NCBI RefSeq assembly: GCF_001556045.1
Contig: NZ_LSIC01000057.1
Coordinates: forward strand, 1-53,453
Direction of reading: 5' to 3'
DNA from: Bradyrhizobium sp. CCH5-F6
Lineage (GTDB): Bacteria > Pseudomonadota > Alphaproteobacteria > Rhizobiales > Xanthobacteraceae
DNA length: 53,453 bases
Below, in pieces: positions 44,875 to 53,418 of this stretch (within the stretch, counting starts at the first letter, position 1; every line of letters begins with the position of its first letter). The translations under genes were made by a program, and so were the position numbers. The notes beneath the pieces were generated by a model that saw only the letters and a list, made by a program, of their open reading frames with translations, ran no database searches and had not been told where the DNA came from.

Positions 44875-44878
44875 CGAT

Positions 44879-45958
44879 CTAAGCCGCCGCTTTGAAGGCG
44901 GCCGGCGGCTCGCCGGCCCAGGCGCGTGCGATCAGATCGCGAATGGCGCTCCGTTCGAGCGGACGCGGATTCCAGTAGGCGTTAGTGACGGCGAGATCGG
45001 CCGCCTTGTCGATTCCGCTCTCGGGCATGCCGATGTCGCGGAGTGCAAGCTTTGCTCCCAGCCGCTTCGCAAGCTCGAAAAGCCCCTGCGATGCATCGGC
45101 AGCGCCGATTGCGCGCGAGATGCGCGCCATCGCATCGGGCACGGCCGGTGCGTTGTAGGCCAGCGCATGCGGCAGCACGATGGTGTGGGTCTCGGCGTGC
45201 GGCAGGTCGAAAGTGCCGCCCAGCGTGTGGCAGAGCTTGTGATGCAGCGCCATGCCGACGGTGCCGAGGCAGACGCCGCACAGCCAGGCGCCATAGAGCG
45301 CCTCGGTGCGCGCCTCGCGGTCGTTCGCCTTGACGGCGATCGCGGGAAGGGCGCGTGCGAGCGCACGAATGCCTTCCTCCGCCATCAGCGACGTCACGGG
45401 ATTGGCGTCACGTGCGTAAAGCGCTTCCACTGCATGCGCGATCGCGTTGATTCCGGAAGTTGCGGCCAGAGTCGCCGGCAGCGTCAAGGTGAGATCGACA
45501 TCATAGATCACCGTCTCCGGCAGCACTGCGGCATCACGCACCGTCGTCTTCAGGCCGTTCTCGGTCTGGCCGACGATCGGCGTCATCTCCGAGCCGGCAT
45601 AGGTGGTGGGGATGCAGAGCTGGTTGATTCCGGTGCGCAAGGCCAGCGCCTTGCCGAGGCCCGTGGTCGAACCGCCGCCGAGCGAGACGACGCAGTCGGC
45701 CCCGCACGCCTTCAGCGCCGCGAGTGCGCGTTCCGTCACCTCGACCGGTGTGTGCATGGTCGCGCCCGGAAAGATGTCGGCATAGAGCGGGCCAAGCGCC
45801 GCGCCGAGAGTTCTTCCTTGCGCCTCCTGCTGCGGCGTCGTCAGCACCAGCGCGCGCTTGCCGCCCAGCCGCTCGATCTCGGCTTTCGCGCTAATCAGCG
45901 TTCCGCTGCCGAACACGACGCGGCAGGGGAGGTTTTCGAAGGTGAACGAGCCGATCAT
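44879..45958 (-). CDS. Maleylacetate reductase
   Basis: The 359-residue protein belongs to the iron-type alcohol dehydrogenase family. It has the features of the maleylacetate reductase branch: an opening FTFENLPCRVVFGSGTL, IPTTYAGSEMTPIVG near residue 135, and the His-rich LHHKLCHTLGGTFDLPHAETH near residue 240. It reduces maleylacetate to 3-oxoadipate with NADH. It acts directly after the hydroxyquinol 1,2-dioxygenase encoded in the same operon. Its start overlaps the Dabb gene stop in ATGA. Confidence 0.92.
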   Translation of the reverse strand: MIGSFTFENLPCRVVFGSGTLISAKAEIERLGGKRALVLTTPQQEAQGRTLGAALGPLYADIFPGATMHTPVEVTERALAALKACGADCVVSLGGGSTTGLGKALALRTGINQLCIPTTYAGSEMTPIVGQTENGLKTTVRDAAVLPETVIYDVDLTLTLPATLAATSGINAIAHAVEALYARDANPVTSLMAEEGIRALARALPAIAVKANDREARTEALYGAWLCGVCLGTVGMALHHKLCHTLGGTFDLPHAETHTIVLPHALAYNAPAVPDAMARISRAIGAADASQGLFELAKRLGAKLALRDIGMPESGIDKAADLAVTNAYWNPRPLERSAIRDLIARAWAGEPPAAFKAAA

Positions 45959-46278
45959 GCGCCGGTCTCTTTGATGGGATAATCGACCTGGAAGCGGCCG
46001 ATGCGCAAGTCGCCCAGCGCCTCGCGCACGCGCAGATGTTCCGGGTGGTTGGCGTAGGCGGCGAGCGCGGCCTGGTCGGTGAATTCGGAGAACAGTACGA
46101 CGTCGCAGGCATAGTCGACATCGCTGACGTCGAGGCCGACCTCAATATGGGTGAGGCCGTCGATCCGGCCGCGCAGACCCTCGAACAGGGTCTTGACCTT
46201 GATGCGGGCAGCGGTGCGCTCCGCGAGCGTCTCTCCGCGCAGCCGCCACATCACGATGTGCCTGATCGGGCCCGACAT
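45955..46278 (-). CDS. Dabb (stress-responsive alpha/beta barrel) domain protein
   Basis: The 107-residue protein is a single Dabb domain: IRHIVMWRL at the start, LTHIEVGLDVSDVDYACDVVLFSEFTD in the middle, here spanning two beta strands, and YANHPEHLRVREAL toward the end. Such ferredoxin-like dimers occur beside aromatic and polyketide catabolic genes and may protect or isomerise a reactive intermediate. It is the first gene of the minus-strand operon, divergent from the LysR gene. Confidence 0.85.
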   Translation of the reverse strand: MSGPIRHIVMWRLRGETLAERTAARIKVKTLFEGLRGRIDGLTHIEVGLDVSDVDYACDVVLFSEFTDQAALAAYANHPEHLRVREALGDLRIGRFQVDYPIKETGA

Positions 46279-46294
46279 TTCCTGATTTCCTCGC

Positions 46295-46360
46295 CTGCAA
46301 CTTGCTTATTGACGCCATTTTGCCTTGCAGAAATCGGAAATAAAGGTCAAAATTTGCAAG
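46295..46360. promoter_or_regulatory. Probable LysR operator region between divergent promoters
   Basis: The 105-bp gap between the operon start (46278) and the LysR start (46384) is unusually AT-rich. It contains three related half-sites: TGCAACTTGC (46296-46305), CTTGCAG (46324-46330) and TTTGCAAG (46353-46360). CTTGCA and TGCAAG are inverted copies, and the sites are about 27-30 bp apart, or nearly three helical turns. This fits a LysR tetramer binding site controlling both directions. It is a pattern reading; no binding data exist here. Confidence 0.5.
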
Positions 46361-46383
46361 TCTCTTTTCCACTTTCAGCAAAA

Positions 46384-47307
46384 ATGGACCGGCTGCTCCA
46401 ACTCGAGGTCTTCTCCAAAACCGCTGAACTCGGCAGTCTCTCCAAAGCTGCCGAGATCCTGCGCATGTCGAATGCGGCCGCGAGCCGTCACCTCAGTGCG
46501 CTGGAGGAGCGGCTTGCCGTCCGCCTGATCGAGCGCAACACGCGTCGGCAATGGCTGACCGAAGCAGGGCAGGAGCTGTTGCAACGTTGCAGCACGCTGC
46601 TGAACGAGCTTGCAGAGGCCGAGGACGCGGTCTCCGACCGCGCGCTGTCGCCGAAGGGCATGCTGCGCGTGACGAGCTCGCTATCCTTTGCGATGATCTA
46701 TCTCGCGCCGATGCTGCCTGCCTTCCGCGCGCTCTATCCCAACCTCAACATGCAGATCATCAGCGCGAACCGTTATCCCGACTTTATCGAGGCGGGGATC
46801 GACGTCGCGATCCGTACGCGCGAGCAGGAGCCGGATTCCAACATCATCGTCCGCCGCATCGGCCAGATGCACCGCGTGCTCGCAGCAGCTCCCTCCTACC
46901 TGGAAAAGCACGGCCGGCCGGAACATCCCGCCGATCTCGGCCGCCACAACATGCTGATCTACAATCTCGCCAACGATCCCTACTCATTACGGCTGAGCCA
47001 GGGGAGCACGACGCAGACGGTGCGGATCGCGCCGACGCTCGACAGCAATGACGGCCAGATCATCTGTGGCGCAGCGCGCGCAGGGCTCGGCATCCTGATC
47101 CAGCCGCTCTACATCGTGCAGGGCGATATCGCGGCCGGCCGGCTGGAGCCCGTCCTGATGGGCTGGGAGCTGCCGCTGCTCACCATGAACATCGCCTATC
47201 AAAACCGCGTCAGGCTGCCCGCCAAGATCAGGGTCTTTTCCGACTTCCTGGTCAGCCACATCCGCGAGCAGTCACCGCCCGGTATCTGGATCGACGCCGC
47301 GAAATGA
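46384..47307 (+). CDS. LysR-type transcriptional regulator
   Basis: The 307-residue protein has an N-terminal winged helix-turn-helix (FSKTAELGSLSKAAEILRMSNAA, given to its key SKAAE helix, then ALEERLAVRLIERNTRR). A periplasmic-binding-like effector domain begins near residue 90 (GMLRVTSSLSFAMIYLAPML). It is divergent from the hydroxyquinol operon and most likely its activator, with a pathway intermediate as effector. The frame is open far upstream through the divergent gene, but ATG 46384 gives the normal start MDRLLQLEVF. The start lies in an AT-rich stretch with no strong ribosome-binding site. Confidence 0.9.
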   Translation: MDRLLQLEVFSKTAELGSLSKAAEILRMSNAAASRHLSALEERLAVRLIERNTRRQWLTEAGQELLQRCSTLLNELAEAEDAVSDRALSPKGMLRVTSSLSFAMIYLAPMLPAFRALYPNLNMQIISANRYPDFIEAGIDVAIRTREQEPDSNIIVRRIGQMHRVLAAAPSYLEKHGRPEHPADLGRHNMLIYNLANDPYSLRLSQGSTTQTVRIAPTLDSNDGQIICGAARAGLGILIQPLYIVQGDIAAGRLEPVLMGWELPLLTMNIAYQNRVRLPAKIRVFSDFLVSHIREQSPPGIWIDAAK

Positions 47308-47360
47308 GTGGAAAGCCGTAGAATTCCGGTCGCCGTGAGGATCTGCGAGCGAAACGCAAA

Positions 47361-48896
47361 TCAAAGAGCGGAGCTCGTGCTGGTTCGCGCCGGCAACACG
47401 GCCGATGGAATTCTGCTCGTGAAGGCACTCGTCTTGGGCTGGACGCGCGAGCCATCGATCACCTCGAGCCGGCCGCAGCGGTTCAATGTATGCAGCTTCC
47501 TGCCGGGCCATGCCGGTCCGGGCTTCAGAGAGTGACGCACGATCTGCTTGAACGCCGTCGGCGACAGTTCGACCACTTCCGCCAGGGCCAGCGCGGCGCC
47601 GTATCCGTCCGTGCAGTTCTGGATCGGGCGCCACAATTTGCCATTGAGAGTGACGAAATTCCCGGCCGGCCGCGCGCTTGCGCGGTCGATCAGGACCGGG
47701 TTGCTGGCATGAGGCAACCAGGTCCCCATCAGGTGATCGGCGTAATAGATCGCCAGCGAATCCGAATAGCCGCCCGTGCCGTCGCGCCAGGCGCCAAATA
47801 GATAGTACAGGCCGTTGTGCCGGGTGATCGTGGCGTCGGCCAGCTCGAGCCCGGAAAGGAGCGTCGCGTAGCGCTCCCACTTGTCCGGAAAGCGAACGCA
47901 TTTGTAGAGAGCGACGTCCCCGCGGGTCGAGCTCTCCGGGATCATCCACAGCTCGCCATCGTCTTCGATCAGAAACGGATAGGAGAGGTGCCAGGGCTCC
48001 TCCAGCACCGGCATCACCTCGCCGACCGGACCTGCGTCACTGAACTCGATCGCCGAAATGATGCCTTTTCCGAAACGGTGATCGAGATCCTCGAAGAAGA
48101 CGAACGTTCGTCCCTGCCACGTGACGGGAAAGGGATCGGCGTAGAAGTGGTTTCCAGGATCTCCCAGGACGTTCCAGCCTGGGCCCGATAGATCGCCGGT
48201 CTGCCAGACGCCCGCGCCGTCATTGAAGCGCCATCCGACATGCCAGTGCGGAGCGTAGCAGCAGAGGCGATAGACCTCCCTGGCAATCGATGCGACAAGG
48301 CCGCGAGCCACATGGCCAACGGGTCCATGGTGCGAGCCGTTGCCAACGGGTCGGGCCAGCTGCGGCACAATTCGCGGCCTTCCCGACAGGATCGCCGTCA
48401 CCAGGGTCAGGGTTCGCGCCATGACCGTTTCGAGCGCGCCGCTGAGGCCGGCGGCAATTTCTCCGGATGGATGGCCGCGGTCGAGAACTGAACCGTCGAT
48501 CTCGTTGACGATGTCGATCACGGGCAGGTCGCCGGCGAGAATAGCAGCGAGTGCGGCATTCTCGCCCGCAACTCCGTTGAACAGCGGCCTGAGATACAGC
48601 CGGGGAGAACAATTCGGATTCCGCGCGCCGCCCGTGAAATCGACGATCACGTCGGCCGTCTCGGTATGAACCTTAGTGCTTTCCGGAACGATCTTCAGCC
48701 TGTCGGCGCCGCTGGCTTTGCCCTTGTGCAACACCACGCGTTCGAGCTCGAACAGGGCATCGAGGCCCGCAGGCCGGGGCTCCGCGGTCGGCACCCATGC
48801 GATTTGAACCGGAACGTCCCGCCCGTCGATCGACAGCGTCTCGCGGTTCATCCAGCGCCGCGCGTACTCCCGTTCACAACGAAACTCGATGATCAT
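47361..48896 (-). CDS. GH43-like beta-propeller protein resembling GINT1 N-terminal domain
   Basis: The 511-residue protein appears to have two parts. The N-terminal part (about residues 1-170, including ADVIVDFTGGARN and LPVIDIVNEIDGSVLDRGHP) resembles formyltransferase-like folds. From about residue 220 there is a five-bladed beta-propeller with NHFYADPFPVTWQGRTFVFFE, HLSYPFLIEDDGELWMIPE, YYLFGAWRDG and ARPAGNFVTLNGKLWRP. Such propellers occur in glucosamine inositolphosphorylceramide transferases and GH43-like proteins. The neighbouring glycosyltransferase and flippase suggest surface glycan work. The last 30 residues lack family character. ATG 48896 is preferred to TTG 48917; catalytic residues are not assigned. 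Confidence 0.65.
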   Translation of the reverse strand: MIIEFRCEREYARRWMNRETLSIDGRDVPVQIAWVPTAEPRPAGLDALFELERVVLHKGKASGADRLKIVPESTKVHTETADVIVDFTGGARNPNCSPRLYLRPLFNGVAGENAALAAILAGDLPVIDIVNEIDGSVLDRGHPSGEIAAGLSGALETVMARTLTLVTAILSGRPRIVPQLARPVGNGSHHGPVGHVARGLVASIAREVYRLCCYAPHWHVGWRFNDGAGVWQTGDLSGPGWNVLGDPGNHFYADPFPVTWQGRTFVFFEDLDHRFGKGIISAIEFSDAGPVGEVMPVLEEPWHLSYPFLIEDDGELWMIPESSTRGDVALYKCVRFPDKWERYATLLSGLELADATITRHNGLYYLFGAWRDGTGGYSDSLAIYYADHLMGTWLPHASNPVLIDRASARPAGNFVTLNGKLWRPIQNCTDGYGAALALAEVVELSPTAFKQIVRHSLKPGPAWPGRKLHTLNRCGRLEVIDGSRVQPKTSAFTSRIPSAVLPARTSTSSAL

Positions 48897-48925
48897 GCTG
48901 AGCCAATCTAGTCCCAAGTATCAGG

Positions 48926-50101
48926 TCAAACGACCTGGTCGAGAATTCGAATGTATTGCTCCACCATGGCATCTACCGAATAGCGCTTTCTCAAGCCTTT
49001 GGCGTTTTGTCGCAGTGCGTCGCTCAGGTGCTTGTCCGTCAGCAACGTGGAAACGGCTGCGGAGAGCTTCGCATGATCGGAGGCGTCGACGAACAGCGCG
49101 GTTGGTCTTCCTTCGTAGGACAATACTTCGCGCAGGACGGGAAGATCGGTCACGACGGAGGGGACACCGGCGTTCGCGGCCTCGACCGCGGCCAGACCGA
49201 AGGTTTCAGCCTGTGTCGGAAATACGAACACGTCGAGACAGGCGAGGAAGTCCGCCATGCCGCTGGGAGGGATCTCCCCGAGCAAATGCAGTCGGTCCGA
49301 GACGTGCAAGTCGTTCGCCAGCAGCCTCAGCCGGGTCTCGTCGGCTCCCTGGCCGGCGAGCGCAAGGTGCCAGGATGGTCGATCCGGCAACAGACGTATC
49401 GCCAGATCGAGTCGCTTGTGCGGATGCAGCCTCGCCGCGCAGCCGAGCAGGACGCGATCCGGCGGCAGCTCGAACTTCTGTCGTGCTGCTTCCTTCGACA
49501 AAGTAAGGGCCTTGTCGTCGAAGCCGTGCGGGACATGCACCATGCGCGAACGGTAGGCCGCGGGATAACGCGAATACTCGCGCTCCATGTCCTGCGAATT
49601 GAGCGTGATGCGGTCGAAGAAGCCGAGGCTGCCCATGACGACGTCGGCGGTGCGGACTGGCCAGCTCATCGACAGCGCGGATGAGACCTGATTTGCGACA
49701 ACCGGTGCCCGGCTGACGAGGCGCGTCACGCCGCCGCCGATGACGTTGCCGAAATGCTGGAAGGTCAGGACGGCGTCGGGCCTGGTGGTCCGGATGTGGC
49801 GGCCGAGCGTCCAGAGCATCCGCAGCAGCGCCACCGGATTCCCTGGCCGGCCCGACGCGCAGTAGAGCGTATGGGGCGGCTCATCGAAAGAGTCCGATTT
49901 GCGGAAGAAGAACAGATTGGTGACCCGGTAGCCGCGAGCGGTCAGCCCGGCGCCGAGAAGCCGGGAGATTTCCTGCGCACCGGCGTTCTCGGCCTGGGTT
50001 TGTGCGAGGAGCACGTGCAGCTTCCGCCCGCCGCCGTTGGGCCGCGCCGCTGCCGTCGGGCTCGTCTCGCCCAAGTCCTTGTTCGGCTGATAGTGGAGCA
50101 C
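48926..50101 (-). CDS. Glycosyltransferase family 4 (GT-B fold)
   Basis: This protein of 391 residues has an N-terminal acceptor domain starting KLHVLLAQTQAENAGAQEISR. The C-terminal donor domain has LLGCAARLHPHKRLDLAI, HLALAGQGADETRLR and the EX7E motif FPTQAETFGLAAVEAANAGVPSV, all typical of GT4 retaining enzymes. It should transfer a sugar from a nucleotide donor to a lipid-linked glycan at the cytoplasmic face. It lies between the propeller protein and the flippase on the same strand. Donor and acceptor are unknown. Confidence 0.9.
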   Translation of the reverse strand: MLHYQPNKDLGETSPTAAARPNGGGRKLHVLLAQTQAENAGAQEISRLLGAGLTARGYRVTNLFFFRKSDSFDEPPHTLYCASGRPGNPVALLRMLWTLGRHIRTTRPDAVLTFQHFGNVIGGGVTRLVSRAPVVANQVSSALSMSWPVRTADVVMGSLGFFDRITLNSQDMEREYSRYPAAYRSRMVHVPHGFDDKALTLSKEAARQKFELPPDRVLLGCAARLHPHKRLDLAIRLLPDRPSWHLALAGQGADETRLRLLANDLHVSDRLHLLGEIPPSGMADFLACLDVFVFPTQAETFGLAAVEAANAGVPSVVTDLPVLREVLSYEGRPTALFVDASDHAKLSAAVSTLLTDKHLSDALRQNAKGLRKRYSVDAMVEQYIRILDQVV

Positions 50102-50139
50102 GGATCCCGACCCGCCAAAGAAACGAAATCTTCACCTTC

Positions 50140-50200
50140 TTAACTCCGTACCTATCACGCGGGTACCCCGCGGACACTGGCTAGCAGCAAACGGAGTTAA
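50140..50200. promoter_or_regulatory. Nested inverted repeats upstream of the glycosyltransferase
   Basis: A perfect ten-base inverted repeat, TTAACTCCGT (50140-50149) and ACGGAGTTAA (50191-50200), encloses a second hairpin CGCGGG-TAC-CCCGCG (about 50158-50172). It lies in the 224-bp gap after the flippase stop (50326, minus strand) and before the glycosyltransferase start (50101). It could be a paired operator, a transcript-end structure for the flippase or a structured leader of the glycosyltransferase mRNA. The symmetry is directly visible; the role is unknown. Confidence 0.55.
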
Positions 50201-50325
50201 TGCGTGGCCTGGTCACGGCGTCGTTCGCACGGCAATTCGACTGGTTTTCGGCTGGTGCGCAGCGTGCGTGTTAACCATCGGCCTTGCGCGCTGCCGGCGC
50301 GTGGCGGCGGACGGCGTGATGGCAC

Positions 50326-51672
50326 CTAGTCACGCGAGTCCGCGCCGCGCACCGCATAGTTGCCGCGCCTGAACACCGAAAAGCGCAGGAGCACGAGAAT
50401 TGAAGGGTCCACCCCGGTCCGCCGTCGGCAGAGGACATTCAGGGCGATGGTCGCGAGCGCGAGCGACACGGTCGCCGAAATGGCGGCGCCGAGCACGCCG
50501 AGCCAGGGAATGAGGACGAGAAATCCCACGAAGCGTAGCGCGACGTTGGCGGCAACGACGGGAACATAGACTCGTTCGTGGCCGGTCAGTTGCAGGATCG
50601 CAGCAGACGGGCCGCCCGCCGCCTGGATGGCGGTTCCGATCGCGAGCACGATCAAGACCGAGTGCTGCTCGGTGAAATGAGGTCCGAACAGGTTCAGCAG
50701 ATATGGGCCGCCGATCCAGATCGTGGCGAGGCCGGCGATGACGCAAAGTGCGGTCACTTCGGCCATCAACCGCAAAGTCCGCTCGAACTCCTGGTGGTTC
50801 TTGCTGAAATACAGTGAAGGAAGCCGGCGCGCGCCGAAAGTGTACAGCGCCGCGGACAGCATGGCGAAGATGTTGGCGAGGCGCGAGGCGGCGAAGTAGA
50901 TTCCCGCGGTCGTCGGATCCAGCATCCAGTAGACCAGAATGACGTCGAAATACTGGTTGGCGACTTCAAGGATGGATGCGAGCCAGAAGTGAAGGGCGCT
51001 CGATCGCCAGCGGGCCGTTTCGAAGCGCGCCGGCGTACCGCGCAAGTCCGGCAGCACTCGTGCGATCGATACGATCTGCGCAACGAGGCCCGCCGACATC
51101 GCCATTGTCATGACGGCGAACAACTCGGCGGGATCGAGTTGCCGGTGGCCGAGCAGCATGGCGAGCAGGAACAGCACGACGATGACCCGCCAGAAGAGCT
51201 CACGATTTCCCTCGCCCATGAGAATGCTGACGAGCGAGCGGGCGATCTGGCTGCCGAGCATCACGCCGGCATTGACGGCCGTGTAGGCCGACACCGCAAG
51301 AATCAACAGCCACCAGTCGCCTCTCGCGCCCGCCACGATGGCGATCCCGGCGATCACGACCAGCATTGCGACCGAGGTGATCTTGAAGCTCGACTGGAGA
51401 AGGCCCTTGGTAAGGTCCGGCCTGTCGCCGACCTGATACTCGTTCAGGAACCGCACCAACAGGGATTCCTGGCCCACCAGTCCCACGACGGCTGCGATCT
51501 GGGCGACTGAAAGCCAGGTCGCAAAGATGCCGAAGCCATGGGGCGACATCGTTCGTGCCGCCAGCGAGAACAATGCGAACGCGAATGCGCCGCTGCCAAC
51601 CTTGAGGAGGATGGTCCCGGCAACACCGCGCGTGACATCGCGCCGCATGAACTGGAGGATGGATTCAATCAT
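50326..51672 (-). CDS. Oligosaccharide/polysaccharide flippase (Wzx-like)
   Basis: The 448-residue protein has about twelve to fourteen hydrophobic segments and the general layout of the MOP superfamily. These include GTILLKVGSGAFAFALFSLAART near the start, then FGIFATWLSVAQIAAVVG, and IPWLGVLGAAISATVSLALATIALN near the end. Such proteins move lipid-linked oligosaccharides across the inner membrane. Its location beside a GT4 gene fits exopolysaccharide or O-antigen assembly. The 413-bp upstream region has no gene. Wzx function is inferred from family and neighbours. Confidence 0.88.
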   Translation of the reverse strand: MIESILQFMRRDVTRGVAGTILLKVGSGAFAFALFSLAARTMSPHGFGIFATWLSVAQIAAVVGLVGQESLLVRFLNEYQVGDRPDLTKGLLQSSFKITSVAMLVVIAGIAIVAGARGDWWLLILAVSAYTAVNAGVMLGSQIARSLVSILMGEGNRELFWRVIVVLFLLAMLLGHRQLDPAELFAVMTMAMSAGLVAQIVSIARVLPDLRGTPARFETARWRSSALHFWLASILEVANQYFDVILVYWMLDPTTAGIYFAASRLANIFAMLSAALYTFGARRLPSLYFSKNHQEFERTLRLMAEVTALCVIAGLATIWIGGPYLLNLFGPHFTEQHSVLIVLAIGTAIQAAGGPSAAILQLTGHERVYVPVVAANVALRFVGFLVLIPWLGVLGAAISATVSLALATIALNVLCRRRTGVDPSILVLLRFSVFRRGNYAVRGADSRD

Positions 51673-52106
51673 GGAAGTTCAGGGGGCTGCGTTCCCCCGG
51701 AGAGGCATGTTCGGGCACCGCGGACACCTAGCATGCCGAAACAGCGCGAGTGTTAACGGACGACTTGCAGGATCTCGCCGGTTGCGCGGGGGATATCGCG
51801 GCTGGATCGGTTGCTTCACTCTGGAACATCGTCGTCCTCATTGTCCCGGCTGGCGCAAAGTCCAGCTCGACCGACTGACGGCATAGCGCCGCATCCACGA
51901 CTGAAGAAGGCGGGATCGGCGATCGGGATGTCGGAACCCGGTATCTACGGAGCATTCCGAGCAAGACGCGTGCCGGGACGGCGGCAACGCGCCGGCGCTC
52001 TCGTTCATTAACCTCAATCTTCGTAAAGGATCGCACTTGGCTCCGCGATGCGACATCAGGCGGGAGAATTGCACTGGAACCGCGGTTGACCGTGGGAGCT
52101 CGAGCC
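51673..52106. other. 434-bp divergent intergenic region
   Basis: This stretch separates the flippase (minus strand) from the FAD oxidoreductase (plus strand) and should contain promoters for both. I see no convincing gene; open frames here lack ribosome-binding sites and family features. GTTAAC occurs at about 51752, and TTAACC near 52010. The same TTAAC core is in the repeat at 50140-50200 and at about 50270. I cannot place a promoter with confidence. Confidence 0.5.
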
Positions 52107-53324
52107 ATGACGACGGATAGAACCGAGCCAGCGGATGAGGGCGAGACGGCACCGATCGTCTCCGACATCGCCGTCGTCGGCGGTGGCCTTGCGGGATCGC
52201 TTGCGGCGGCCGTGCTGGCGCGGGCAGGGCATCGCGTTGCTCTCATCGACAAGCGCGCGATCTATCCGGACGAATTCCGGGTCGAGAAGATCGGCGGCCA
52301 TCAGCTGGACCTGTTTCGCAAGCTGGGCTTTCTCAATGCGCTCGAGGATGTCGCTTGCCGATATGATCGGGTGCTCAATATCCGGGAGGGCAAAGTGGTC
52401 GATGTCAGCGTCGGCCAGGCCTACGGATTTCCCTATACCGATCTCGTCGCCATGGCGCGTCGCCAGATCCCCGATCCATCCAACCTGATCGTCGACGAGG
52501 TCAACGCGATCAGCAGCAGCGACGATGTCCAGCATCTCGAACTGTCCTCCGGACGACGCGTCACGGCTCGCCTCGTTGTTCTGGCCACGGGGATGGCGGG
52601 GGCCCTCGGCTACAAGCTCGGCATCAGGCGGCGCGTATTGGCCGAGCGCCATTCGGTTTCGTTCGGCTTCACGATCGCTCGCCAGGACGGCGCTCCGTTC
52701 GATTTCGAGGCGTTGACCTGCTACGGCGATCGCACGGCGGACGGAATCGACTACCTCAGCCTGTTTCCCGTCCGTGCCGGCATGCGGGCCAACCTCTTCA
52801 TGTTCCGCGATCCGACGGATCCGATCATGCGCGAGTTGCGTCGCGAACCGGAGGCGACAGTCTTGCGTCTGCTGCCTGGGTTACGGAGCTACCTTGGCGA
52901 TTTTCGTGTGATCGACCGGGTCCAGAATTGGGTGATGGATCTGACCGTCGTCGAGGGACATCTCCAGCCCGGCGTCGTGCTCATCGGCGATGCGTTCCAG
53001 ACCAACTGTCCCGCCGCCGGCACCGGTGTTGCCCGTCTGCTGGTGGACGTCGACCGTCTTTGCACCGAATACGCGTCGCGCTGGCTCATGACGCCAGGCA
53101 TGGGCCTGGAGAAGATCTCGCAATTCTATTCCGATCGGGACAAGATCGCGGCAGATCAGCAGTCGCTGAGGATGGCACGCTTCCGCGAGGCTCTGACATC
53201 CCGCAGCGACATCGGCTGGGACGTGCGACGACGGTTGCACTTCCTGCGGCGGAGTCTGACACATCGCGTCGATCAGATGCACCCGGGTTGGCTTGGGCGT
53301 GTCCGCGGCGCTTTACGGACCTGA
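52107..53324 (+). CDS. NAD(P)/FAD-dependent oxidoreductase (monooxygenase/reductase family)
   Basis: The 405-residue protein has the N-terminal FAD-binding motif IAVVGGGLAGSLAAAVLARAG (GxGxxG, about residues 21-40). It also has a central VVLATGMAGALG and the second flavin motif VVLIGDAFQTNCPAAGTGVARLL near residue 295. This is the class A flavoprotein monooxygenase/geranylgeranyl reductase layout. ATG 52107 is preceded by GGGAG. It lies next to polysaccharide genes but divergently, so a link to glycan synthesis is uncertain. Substrate unknown. Confidence 0.83.
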   Translation: MTTDRTEPADEGETAPIVSDIAVVGGGLAGSLAAAVLARAGHRVALIDKRAIYPDEFRVEKIGGHQLDLFRKLGFLNALEDVACRYDRVLNIREGKVVDVSVGQAYGFPYTDLVAMARRQIPDPSNLIVDEVNAISSSDDVQHLELSSGRRVTARLVVLATGMAGALGYKLGIRRRVLAERHSVSFGFTIARQDGAPFDFEALTCYGDRTADGIDYLSLFPVRAGMRANLFMFRDPTDPIMRELRREPEATVLRLLPGLRSYLGDFRVIDRVQNWVMDLTVVEGHLQPGVVLIGDAFQTNCPAAGTGVARLLVDVDRLCTEYASRWLMTPGMGLEKISQFYSDRDKIAADQQSLRMARFREALTSRSDIGWDVRRRLHFLRRSLTHRVDQMHPGWLGRVRGALRT

Positions 53325-53378
53325 GTTTCATTCCCTTCGCCGGCAGGGCTATCGCATATGAGAGCTTTTCCCTGCGGC

Positions 53379-53418
53379 CATCCTTCGAGACGCCCGCTTT
53401 GGCGGGCTCCTCAGGATG
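53379..53418. repeat. Palindromic repeat element downstream of the FAD oxidoreductase
   Basis: CATCCT (53379-53384) pairs with AGGATG (53413-53418), and GCCCGC (53392-53397) with GCGGGC (53402-53407), around the loop TTTG. This CATCCTTCGAGACGCCCGC...CTCAGGATGAGG pattern is one I associate with dispersed palindromic repeats in Bradyrhizobium-like genomes. Only one copy is in this window. It may also serve as a transcript-end hairpin for the gene 55 bp upstream. The remaining bases to the window end hold no recognisable gene. Confidence 0.6.
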
